DNA of 64,000 nt. Source: a virus. The stretch lies in IMG/VR virus record IMGVR_UViG_3300042566_002057, positions 62,001-126,000 of that record, one strand, 5' to 3'. The translations under genes were made by a program, and so were the position numbers. The notes under the pieces are model-generated. The model saw only the letters and a list, made by a program, of their open reading frames with translations. It made no database searches and was not told the DNA's origin. Of the stretch, positions 41,907 to 49,217 are shown piece by piece. Every line of letters begins with the position of its first letter. Positions within the stretch are counted from its first letter, which is position 1.

Positions 41907-42604
41907 TATTTTATTTTATAATATTTGAATGGTAAAGTTGATTCTTCCCAGGTTGGTTCAAGTTCTACAATATCATCAGGAGTCAACTGGTTATCAGCAA
42001 TTGAAACTAAATGTGTTCCAGGTTTTAACTGACTAACGATATATTCAACATCAGATTCATCAAAAAGTAAATCATTTACAAATACAAATGTTGCATCAGA
42101 AAAATCTATGTTTCTAATATCATCATTAATAAATTGTATATTATCATTACTATTAACTTGATTTTGTATAAACTTTGAGTATAAATATCTGACTTTGTCT
42201 ATTTCAACACCGACATATTTTCCAAAATTAGATATAAGTGATAAGTGTAAAACTATTTTACCATTACCTGATCCAATATCATAGAAAACCGATTTCTCAT
42301 TTATATCAATTTTTGTTTTTATAAAATTGTAAAGAGAATCAACACCTACCTTTTTCAATTCACCATAAGTAGTTTTAAGGTCTTTTAGTTGTGAAATATA
42401 ATCCCAAGCTTTTTCTGTCTCTAAATATTTTAGAGTTTCCTCTCTTTTTCTACCTTTAACTCTATTGTATTCATCAATTTCTTCTTGTGTCAGATATTGC
42501 CAGTAATCATAGTTATTTGCAATATCATCTATCTCAAATAAATTAAATGAGTAAAGACTTTTTATTAAGTCAAAATTCTGTATTCTTTTTATAAAATCAT
42601 CCAT
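41906..42604 (-). CDS. DOT1-like class I methyltransferase
   Basis: This 232-residue protein has a helical N-terminus and a class I SAM fold: SVFYDIGSGNGKIVLHLSLIS (motif I), YVGVEIDKVRYLYSKFI (motif II), DIRNIDFSDATFVFVNDLLFDE and LKPGTHLVSIADNQL. The D-(I/L)-G-S-G-x-G-(K/R)-(V/I) and (V/I)N-(N/D) segments are those of DOT1-type protein-lysine methyltransferases and their bacterial relatives. The phage substrate could be a protein or a small molecule. It lies in an operon between dCMP deaminase and the sugar kinase. Confidence 0.75.
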   Translation of the reverse strand: MDDFIKRIQNFDLIKSLYSFNLFEIDDIANNYDYWQYLTQEEIDEYNRVKGRKREETLKYLETEKAWDYISQLKDLKTTYGELKKVGVDSLYNFIKTKIDINEKSVFYDIGSGNGKIVLHLSLISNFGKYVGVEIDKVRYLYSKFIQNQVNSNDNIQFINDDIRNIDFSDATFVFVNDLLFDESDVEYIVSQLKPGTHLVSIADNQLTPDDIVELEPTWEESTLPFKYYKIK

Positions 42605-43010
42605 ATTGAATTACTTCTAATCCCGCACTTTCAAGAAAATCAATTCCTGATGTGTCTTTATATTTTTCTATATAAACTAATCTTTTTATTCCAGATTGTA
42701 GAATCAATTTAGAACAATCTTTACAAGGTGAATGTGTTTGATATAAAGTACCACCTTCACAAGAATGCCCGTGTTTAGCACATTTCAGAATAGCATTAGC
42801 CTCTCCATGAATAACATACCAGTTAGTATCACCATCTAAATTCTCACAACAATTATCAAAACCAGTTGGTGTCCCATTATATCCATCAGATATAATCATA
42901 CCATTTTTAACTATTAAGGCACCTACTTGTTTTCTTGTACAATGTGAAAGTTTAGACCACTCTGTAGCCATACTCAAATAAGTTCTATCATATCTTTCCT
43001 GTTTAGTCAT
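42597..43010 (-). CDS. Deoxycytidylate (dCMP) deaminase
   Basis: This 137-residue zinc enzyme converts dCMP to dUMP, feeding dTMP synthesis. His68 and Glu70 (in VIHGEANA) and Cys96 and Cys99 (in SPCKDC) form the zinc and catalytic site. CTRKQVGALIVKNGMIISDGYNGTPTGFDNC is typical of the phage/ComEB family. It works with NrdB in deoxynucleotide supply. It overlaps both neighbours by 8 bases. Confidence 0.94.
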   Translation of the reverse strand: MTKQERYDRTYLSMATEWSKLSHCTRKQVGALIVKNGMIISDGYNGTPTGFDNCCENLDGDTNWYVIHGEANAILKCAKHGHSCEGGTLYQTHSPCKDCSKLILQSGIKRLVYIEKYKDTSGIDFLESAGLEVIQYG

Positions 43011-43203
43011 TGAATATTTTTTTAATTTTTCTTTGTCTTAAAAGAGGTTTACTCAGTCTCTGTAGATCCTTAATCAATTCTCTATCAATACTTTTAGCCA
43101 ATTCTTCAGATAGAATTTTAGTAAGTTCTGACTCTATGTCTGTTCCGTATGGACTAATACTATTGTCCTGTACTTCAATACCTTTAACTTTATACTTTTT
43201 CAC
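43003..43203 (-). CDS. Small protein with C-terminal RxxKIxxIF motif
   Basis: This 66-residue protein starts at GTG and ends PLLRQRKIKKIFND, a clear copy of the shared tail. The middle is helical and charged (ELTKILSEELAKSIDRELIKDLQRL). It overlaps the dCMP deaminase gene by 8 bases and the gene upstream by 14. Confidence 0.6.
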   Translation of the reverse strand: MKKYKVKGIEVQDNSISPYGTDIESELTKILSEELAKSIDRELIKDLQRLSKPLLRQRKIKKIFND

Positions 43204-43378
43204 CGAATAATCTATTAACTTTTTCTTTTCTAAAATTGACCTTTTGTTTATTATAAACTTCCTGTATCATATCACCAACTGATGGTGATGTAACTACATA
43301 ATTTGCACTTCCTCTTAAAGATGATTTATGAATAGTTTCTGATACTTTTAATAATTTATCAATTAAGTCTTTACTCAT
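43190..43378 (-). CDS. Small protein with C-terminal RxxKVxxLF motif
   Basis: This 62-residue protein begins MSKDLIDKLLKVSETIHKSS and ends FRKEKVNRLFGEKV. It overlaps the HNH gene by 4 bases. It is a second short protein in a row that is little more than a helix plus the shared tail. Confidence 0.6.
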   Translation of the reverse strand: MSKDLIDKLLKVSETIHKSSLRGSANYVVTSPSVGDMIQEVYNKQKVNFRKEKVNRLFGEKV

Positions 43379-44142
43379 ATTATATTTTTAACATTCCAAT
43401 TTTCCGGTAAATACTTAGCCTTAGTATTTTCAATAAAATGAAGTCTCCACATCTCAATAAATTGTTGAATATTTTCTAAATTTTCTACTACAATCTGACC
43501 GTGACTTTTATTAATTTTCTTAGACCTCATAGTTGATATTCTTTCAAGTCTGGATTTAGTAAGATGTTTGTAATTGAAATATTCTCTTAATGTCTTTTTC
43601 ATCATAACTACTCTTTCTTTAGGTATTTTTGATAAATCCTTATTGAGAAGAGTTGTTGAGATTTTAGCCAATTTAATCAACTCACTATTGTATTCGTACT
43701 CTCCAGTTATTGGAGCATAATAATCAATCGAAAGTTTTTGTTTAAGTTCATCAGCTTTTCTTTCATAAGTGTCGTGACAATCAACACACATAAGAAGTAC
43801 ATCATGAAAATTATGAGACTTTAGTTTTAGTGGAAACCACTTTCTATAACAAGTAGGTATTACGTGGTGTCTAGTAAGATAATTTTCAGTATTACAAACA
43901 ACACAATGATTTTTCATCTGTGAAAGTCCAAAGTTTCTTTCGTGATTACCTAAACCATTAGGTCTGAAATTTAGTCTTATTGTGTTTTCATCAATATAGT
44001 TGGCTAAGTTTCTTTTAATATACCAGTTGATGCGTTTTTCATCACATCGAAACATCAATATACCATCAGGTGATTCAACTTGATAGTTACCATACACCCT
44101 TCTGTTTTGACCAACACCGAATGATTTTACCAGTCTACTCAA
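43375..44142 (-). CDS. HNH-type nuclease-like protein
   Basis: This 255-residue protein (TTG start at 44142) has a central treble-clef: CVVCNTENYLTRHHVIP followed by HNFHDVLLMCVDCHDTYE, with two C-x-x-C pairs and the His-His-Val and Asn/His positions of HNH nucleases. The N-terminus RVYGNYQVESPDGILMFRCDEKR looks like a small beta domain. It could cut DNA or RNA, or be a structural zinc protein. It has no sign of being a homing endonuclease within an intron. Confidence 0.72.
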   Translation of the reverse strand: MSRLVKSFGVGQNRRVYGNYQVESPDGILMFRCDEKRINWYIKRNLANYIDENTIRLNFRPNGLGNHERNFGLSQMKNHCVVCNTENYLTRHHVIPTCYRKWFPLKLKSHNFHDVLLMCVDCHDTYERKADELKQKLSIDYYAPITGEYEYNSELIKLAKISTTLLNKDLSKIPKERVVMMKKTLREYFNYKHLTKSRLERISTMRSKKINKSHGQIVVENLENIQQFIEMWRLHFIENTKAKYLPENWNVKNII

Positions 44143-44151
44143 TGTAAATGA

Positions 44152-44700
44152 TTACATTTTGTCAATTTGCATCATATCCAATTCTACAGGAGTTTTACGT
44201 CCAAAAATTGATACTGAAACTTTAACTTTTTGACCACTGATAGATTCAATTGTTCCTACCATAGAAGAGAAAGGTCCATCCATAATTTTAACTTCCTCGT
44301 TAACAACAAAAGGATTTTCTAATTCAACTTCTTCTGCCTCTGCTTGTTGTCCAATCATTTTATTAACTTCGTTTAGTGATAAAGGTTTAATCTCACCTGA
44401 TTTGTTTGTAAGAAATCCGGTAGCGCCGTTACATCCTTTAAGGAAGTATTTTAATTCACCGATTGCTGATGTCTCAACAAATATGTATCCTGGGTAAAGA
44501 ACTTTTTCTCTTTTTACTTTTTTTCCACCTTTCACATAGAAAGATTTCTCCATCGGTACAAGAACTTGAGAAACTTTTCCGATAAGTTCACCTTTTTCTA
44601 CTTCTTTAAGAATTTTTTCGGTTACACTTCTTTCGCGGTTAGATTGAGTTCTTACTACGTACCAATTTGTTTTTGTTGATTTTTCTAAAATTTGTTCCAT
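44152..44700 (-). CDS. Phage NusG-family transcription elongation factor
   Basis: This 182-residue protein is a NusG homologue: NWYVVRTQSNRERSVTEKIL starts the NGN domain, VLVPMEKSFYVKGGKKVKREKVLYPGYIFVE continues it, and FVVNEEVKIMDGPFSSMVGTIESISGQKVKVSVSIFGRKTPVEL is the KOW domain. NusG binds the clamp helices of RNA polymerase and changes pausing, termination and ribosome coupling. A phage copy could favour phage operons, like RfaH or LoaP. It lies at the head of the unit running down to the thioesterase. Confidence 0.93.
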   Translation of the reverse strand: MEQILEKSTKTNWYVVRTQSNRERSVTEKILKEVEKGELIGKVSQVLVPMEKSFYVKGGKKVKREKVLYPGYIFVETSAIGELKYFLKGCNGATGFLTNKSGEIKPLSLNEVNKMIGQQAEAEEVELENPFVVNEEVKIMDGPFSSMVGTIESISGQKVKVSVSIFGRKTPVELDMMQIDKM

Positions 44701-44730
44701 TTAAATTTATAGTTTTGTTTATTTTTATAT

Positions 44731-45120
44731 TTATTGTTTATCAAGTTGTTTATAATACTTTAGCTCTTCTTTTATAAAATCAGGAAAATTATTTACTAAG
44801 TAAGTAATATCCGAGTCTTTTAATTTAAGTCTTAGCATTAAAAGTTTGAAATCCTTTTCAGGTATTTCTGGTTTATCAGTAGGTGACTTTGACCAAAACC
44901 ACTGAGGATAAGGTTTGCCTTTCATAAAATAAAACCACAAATCCATTCCATCTGATTTATTTGTGGTCTTCATATTAAGTAAATGACTTTTCTCTGGATA
45001 TTTTTTACTAAAATATCGATTGAATATAAAAAACAACTTTTCTTTATCATCATCAGTAATTTTTTCCCAATCACTTCTATTTCTAAACATCGCATTTGCG
45101 ACATCAATTAATTCCGCCAT
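44731..45120 (-). CDS. Unknown protein between NusG and RNase H; possible clamp-loader subunit
   Basis: This 129-residue protein has EKLFFIFNRYFSKKYPEKSHLLNMK and MDLWFYFMKGKPYPQWFWSKS, a pattern I associate loosely with small replication proteins of large T4-type phages, perhaps the gp62-like clamp-loader subunit. It overlaps the RNase H gene by 17 bases, which supports a replication role. The identification is weak. Confidence 0.4.
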   Translation of the reverse strand: MAELIDVANAMFRNRSDWEKITDDDKEKLFFIFNRYFSKKYPEKSHLLNMKTTNKSDGMDLWFYFMKGKPYPQWFWSKSPTDKPEIPEKDFKLLMLRLKLKDSDITYLVNNFPDFIKEELKYYKQLDKQ

Positions 45121-46078
45121 AAACTGTTTTCATTTTACTAACAATATCTTCAGGAAGATTGTCAATTCTTAAGTCAATTAACTTAACATTGTCTTGTATA
45201 TTCTCAACTATAGATTCTATTTGTGTTTTACTTAACTTTTTCTTTTCACAAATTAAATCAGCAATGTTTTCATAAAGATCTGGATCAAGTAAATTAACTT
45301 CACCAAATTCAGAAAGATAATTGTCATAGATTGACTTAGCTCCTTTAGCTCCTATACCTCTTTTCTTACCATTCTTTACTTGAGACCAAACTGAAGATAT
45401 GTTATCACTCTGATCACCTGATATGATTTTAATTACTAAAGATTCCATAGAATCAATTTCATTTACATCATACTTAGTTAAAAATCTATTTAGAAGTAAA
45501 AGAAATTCACTATTATCATTTAGATTAAAGATATCATCATTTGGTAAAGTAGATACTTTGTCCACAAATATTTGATAGTTCTTTGGTAAGAATAGTTTCT
45601 CTTTATTATACATTTCATTAGTCATTATGTTAATGAATAATGGTTCTAATCCATAAGATACAATCTGTTTGATATCGTAATCATTTGATACGATAATTGC
45701 AGAACGACCTTCTTCATTTGATTTATCACAAAGAAAAGATATCCAGTCATCTCCTTCGATAGTTGGAGCTTCAAGGACTTTTATTGTAGATTTCATTGAT
45801 TGCTTAAACTCATCGTAAGCAGTGTAAACAAAAGACCAATCAATATCGTTATCTTTCTTTCTGTTACTTTTATAAGTTTTTGTTAATTGTTTTCTCCAAG
45901 ACTTTTCTTTAGAGTCTGATACTAAATATACATTTGCAAAAGGATACCATTTTCTATAATTTGATACCGTATTTTCTAATGATTTATGTAGAGCACCGTA
46001 GAGTAAATTATTTTTATGAAGTGTAAAAACTAATCTACTCAAAATATAGTTTCCGTCGATTATTAAATCACATAACAT
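45104..46078 (-). CDS. RNase H / 5'-3' exonuclease (T4 Rnh, FEN type)
   Basis: This 324-residue protein has the acidic centres of the FEN/PIN superfamily: Asp8 in LIIDGNY, Glu108-x-Asp110-Asp111 in TIEGDDW, Asp133 and Asp135 in VSNDYDI, and SGDQSDNI further on. KKRGIGAKGAKSIYDNY is the helix-hairpin-helix that holds DNA. T4 Rnh removes RNA primers and 5' flaps from lagging-strand fragments. It fits with the gp32-like and topoisomerase genes. Confidence 0.9.
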   Translation of the reverse strand: MLCDLIIDGNYILSRLVFTLHKNNLLYGALHKSLENTVSNYRKWYPFANVYLVSDSKEKSWRKQLTKTYKSNRKKDNDIDWSFVYTAYDEFKQSMKSTIKVLEAPTIEGDDWISFLCDKSNEEGRSAIIVSNDYDIKQIVSYGLEPLFINIMTNEMYNKEKLFLPKNYQIFVDKVSTLPNDDIFNLNDNSEFLLLLNRFLTKYDVNEIDSMESLVIKIISGDQSDNISSVWSQVKNGKKRGIGAKGAKSIYDNYLSEFGEVNLLDPDLYENIADLICEKKKLSKTQIESIVENIQDNVKLIDLRIDNLPEDIVSKMKTVYGGIN

Positions 46079-46131
46079 TAATATTTTGATTATTTTTTAT
46101 TTATAGTGATTTATAAAATGTAAGTTTATGT

Positions 46132-46509
46132 TTAATCTGGTAATAATGATTCTAATTTCTCATCTCTGTCATATATCTTAAGCCTCTTCTCAATAAAATT
46201 TTCTAAATCATCATCAAATTTTATATTCTGTTTTTTTAGTTCTTCCCAGAAAGGTCTTTTCAATACATTGAGAGTTGCTATTACAATTGATAAGTTAGGA
46301 TCTGTATAAGTACTTTTGACTTCATAGTCTTCTCCTAAAATGTGATATGTTGATTTGTATGTTGATATACTAAAGGCACCTGTTCCGGCAGAATAAACTA
46401 AGTTATTACCAGTTGTCGTAATTGTTGTGTTAGAGTTAGTTCCTAGAATGATACAACCTGAACTACTAGAAGATGTTCCACTACTGTGTATATTTATAGA
46501 ACCTATCAT
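46132..46509 (-). CDS. Unknown protein with C-terminal RxxKLxxLL motif
   Basis: This 125-residue protein has a Ser/Thr/Gly-rich N-terminal half (HSSGTSSSSSGCIILGTNSNTTI) and a C-terminal half with SIVIATLNVLKRPFWEELKKQ and DLENFIEKRLKIYDRDEKLESLLPD, which includes the shared tail. The repetitive first half suggests an exposed or structural region. Function unknown. Confidence 0.55.
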   Translation of the reverse strand: MIGSINIHSSGTSSSSSGCIILGTNSNTTITTTGNNLVYSAGTGAFSISTYKSTYHILGEDYEVKSTYTDPNLSIVIATLNVLKRPFWEELKKQNIKFDDDLENFIEKRLKIYDRDEKLESLLPD

Positions 46510-46540
46510 ATCGATTTATATAAAATCGAATTAAAAAAGT

Positions 46541-48082
46541 TTACTTAACTACTAAGTGTGGAGATGACCAAAGTGATTCTGACTTTGCAAATTTTACAAT
46601 TGTAGAAACAAATCTATTTCTGGTGATTGAACTTTGTGTGAGCAACCAATCTAAAACTAAGTAAGATTGTAATCTTGAGTTTATTTCTTGAGTTTTAGTT
46701 TCCGATTCTAAATCAACACTAACACACTGAGCTATCTCTGGTGAAGTAAAATTGTGTGTAGACAAAATCTCTCTGATTTTTTCCATATCTTTTTCTCTTC
46801 TGACTTTCTCAATCAAATTGTACCATTGATTAGGAACTATTGTTGAAAGTAACGAACCAGCTTTTCCAGACATATGTTGTGCTTTTTTAGAACCTTTCAC
46901 CTCAACTGAAATAGCAGATACTGGACTAGTATCAAATGTTCTAAGTTGTAACTCACCGTCTCTATAAAACTTAGAGTTCTTAGAGAACTTATATCCGAAT
47001 TTTATAACAACAGTTTTTATTTTATTATTTGATTTATAACCTAAAAACTGGTGTTGAACATCATCTTCTTTCATATTAACAGTTCTCACTCTGTTTTCAC
47101 CAGTTTGTTGTTGTTTTAAAGATACACCAACTATACCATTTCTTTTTTCAATACATGCATAAAGGTAATTGTTCAATTCGTCTAAATCATTAATATTGGT
47201 ATCATACCACTTAGTATTGTAAATTGGTTCTTTACCATCTTTAAATGCTATCCAAATATCACTTGGATTCCATTTAGATATATTTACAGTATCAGGAAAC
47301 TCATAAATAGATTTTTCTTTGTCATAAGGATCTAAATTTCTATACATTTCTATCTCTTCATCTAAGTAACTTTTAGCCATTTGAGCAATTAAAAGGTTAG
47401 TTGAATTTTTATAAATTGCTTCTACATTAAATATATTCTTATCGATGAATGTTATTAATTCCTTAGACTGACGAATCATTGAGTTATACAAACCTTTATT
47501 TGCTATAAACTCCTCAAATCTTCTTCTAAAATCACCTCTCTCATTGTCTGAAATTATAGCAAATCTTTTTTCACTATCTTCTTCGCTGTATAAATAATCC
47601 ATTTCAATTTTTCCTCTATTAGAGTAAATATCGACTTTGTGACCAGTTAATTCCCATATTGTTGATGCAAAAATAATAATGAATGCTGTTTCTCTAAAAT
47701 GCTCAGCTCTTTTTGTAACACCTTGTCTACCTTTTTGTCTTAGTATAGTAGTTCTAATTCCTTTCTTTACTATAGCGAATGGGTATTTTCTTGATGTTGT
47801 TTCATAAACCATAATTTTACTAAAAGCAGATTCATTATCAAAGTCTAATAACTTCTTTAAGTCTTTAAATTCAAGTGATTTCACCGAAGATGGTCTTATG
47901 TGTAGAATTTCAACATCATCATTTGGTAAATAATCTATAGGAACAAAGGTCAAGTTTTGACTTATTTCAAATCTTTTAGCATATGTTTGACCGTCTCTGG
48001 AGAACTCATATTCAATACCAGATTTACTATCATCGATAGTAGCTTCATTAATAGAAATGTAATTATTGAATTTATTTATCAC
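46541..48082 (-). CDS. Candidate packaged protein, possible PD-(D/E)xK-type nuclease
   Basis: This 513-residue protein starts at GTG with MINKFNNYISINEA, a packaging-type motif. The middle has NISKWNPSDIWIAFKDG followed about 45 residues later by RNGIVGVSLKQQQTGENRV. The spacing of Asp-Ile-(W/Y) and (I/V)-G-(V/I)-S-L-K resembles a PD-(D/E)xK core, where Asp and Lys are catalytic. The N-terminal 200 residues contain KKGIRTTILRQKGRQGVTKRAEHF, possibly nucleic-acid binding. The nuclease call is an inference. A TTTATATATA box lies exactly 4 bases before the GTG. Confidence 0.5.
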   Translation of the reverse strand: MINKFNNYISINEATIDDSKSGIEYEFSRDGQTYAKRFEISQNLTFVPIDYLPNDDVEILHIRPSSVKSLEFKDLKKLLDFDNESAFSKIMVYETTSRKYPFAIVKKGIRTTILRQKGRQGVTKRAEHFRETAFIIIFASTIWELTGHKVDIYSNRGKIEMDYLYSEEDSEKRFAIISDNERGDFRRRFEEFIANKGLYNSMIRQSKELITFIDKNIFNVEAIYKNSTNLLIAQMAKSYLDEEIEMYRNLDPYDKEKSIYEFPDTVNISKWNPSDIWIAFKDGKEPIYNTKWYDTNINDLDELNNYLYACIEKRNGIVGVSLKQQQTGENRVRTVNMKEDDVQHQFLGYKSNNKIKTVVIKFGYKFSKNSKFYRDGELQLRTFDTSPVSAISVEVKGSKKAQHMSGKAGSLLSTIVPNQWYNLIEKVRREKDMEKIREILSTHNFTSPEIAQCVSVDLESETKTQEINSRLQSYLVLDWLLTQSSITRNRFVSTIVKFAKSESLWSSPHLVVK

Positions 48083-48086
48083 ATAC

Positions 48087-48096
48087 TATATATAAA
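48087..48096 (-). promoter_or_regulatory. Late-type TTTATATATA box, 4 bases before GTG start
   Basis: The minus-strand box is followed by GTAT and the GTG at 48082. Confidence 0.6.
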
Positions 48097-48111
48097 ATTT
48101 GTGTTATTAAA

Positions 48112-48639
48112 TTACAAAATTTTGCTGATTATTATTTCTCTGTATAAAGTTCTGAACTCTTCTCTTATTTCCTCGTTGTATCTATATGTTGATTTATTCG
48201 AATAGTAATCATAGTCTTGATGATTTACTTTCTTTAACATATACTCATAATTCTCCTTAACCAAATTAAAACAGTTTTCTTTTTCAGTCCATTTGATTAG
48301 ATTATAAATCAAATCAAAATTTATTTTTCTAAATCCATTAAAGAACTCTTTTTTAGAATAAGAGTGTAGATAATGAAGTACAGTAGTATCATTTAAATTT
48401 TCAACTCCTTCTGGATTTGAAAATTCAGGTATTGTAAAATAGAACTCAACGCCTTTATCAACTAATAAAGAAGTTAATTTAAGAACTTGTTTATAGATTC
48501 TAACGTCTAAAAAAACATAAACGATATTATCATTGGATATAAAGCAGGTCGGTATGTTCTGAATCTTCTTAAACATTAAGAAGTCATTCTTAACAGACCA
48601 ATTAGATGAATTGTCTGGTATTAAATCACTTAATTCCAT
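48112..48639 (-). CDS. Unknown protein (175 residues)
   Basis: This protein begins MELSDLIPDNSSNWSVKND; it has a strand-rich first half (NIVYVFLDVRIYKQVLKLTSLL) and a helical, Tyr-rich second half, ending YREIIISKIL, a partial copy of the shared tail. It overlaps the upstream gene by 14 bases. No family recognised. Confidence 0.6.
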   Translation of the reverse strand: MELSDLIPDNSSNWSVKNDFLMFKKIQNIPTCFISNDNIVYVFLDVRIYKQVLKLTSLLVDKGVEFYFTIPEFSNPEGVENLNDTTVLHYLHSYSKKEFFNGFRKINFDLIYNLIKWTEKENCFNLVKENYEYMLKKVNHQDYDYYSNKSTYRYNEEIREEFRTLYREIIISKIL

Positions 48640-48958
48640 TATCTCTTAGTATTTTAAGAAATTCTAATTTTGATTCTTCTCTTGTGTTTGTACCACCTTT
48701 ATATCTATAAGGATGTTTACATTTGTTTGGAGAATATTTTGTCTTATACCTAGTGTCGTATCTTTTTGTAGTATGTGTCTTAAAGGTAAAATAATCTGTA
48801 GAACCTATGTAATCAGATAAAAATGGATGGTGATGTTTAATTCCATTGGCATCTTCAAATCCTCTCCAATACCATCTTGCAGTGCACATTTTATTGTTTA
48901 GTCTACGAATGACTATCCTTTCTTCTGTATATCTTCTCCAAGCGCGGTCTCTGCACAT
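48626..48958 (-). CDS. Small basic Trp/His-rich protein
   Basis: This 110-residue protein is strongly basic (MCRDRAWRRYTEERIVIRRL, then ARWYWRGFEDANGIKHHHPF) with several His, Cys and Arg residues. Binding to nucleic acid is possible. It has its own early-type box 4 bases upstream of the ATG. Confidence 0.6.
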   Translation of the reverse strand: MCRDRAWRRYTEERIVIRRLNNKMCTARWYWRGFEDANGIKHHHPFLSDYIGSTDYFTFKTHTTKRYDTRYKTKYSPNKCKHPYRYKGGTNTREESKLEFLKILRDNGIK

Positions 48959-48962
48959 GGTA

Positions 48963-48970
48963 CAAAGATA
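48963..48970 (-). promoter_or_regulatory. Bacteroidota -7 box TATCTTTG, 4 bases before gene start
   Basis: On the minus strand the box is followed by TACC and the ATG at 48958. A matching TTTG at the upstream position is not clear. Confidence 0.6.
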
Positions 48971-48974
48971 CGAA

Positions 48975-49217
48975 TTAATTTATAATTTGTGAAATTTTAT
49001 CATCTCTATCTAATTGTAAAGTATCAATTTCAAACAATGGAAATCCATCAATTCTTGAAGGATTTAAGTATTTAACCCAAACTAATTTTCCTTCATATTT
49101 ATCATAGTTAAATACCATACCAAACTCTACGCTATCAATAACTCTCATTTTAGAAAAGTCTAATATAATTATCTGATTATTATGTTCTAACTCCTCTGAT
49201 TTTATTGTAAATTTCAT
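48975..49217 (-). CDS. Small protein with C-terminal RxxKIxxII motif
   Basis: This 80-residue protein is a small beta fold (NNQIIILDFSKMRVIDSVEFGMVFNYDKYEGKLVWV) ending LDRDDKISQIIN, a clear copy of the shared tail. It overlaps the topoisomerase large-subunit gene by 4 bases, so it is probably made with it. Confidence 0.6.
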   Translation of the reverse strand: MKFTIKSEELEHNNQIIILDFSKMRVIDSVEFGMVFNYDKYEGKLVWVKYLNPSRIDGFPLFEIDTLQLDRDDKISQIIN

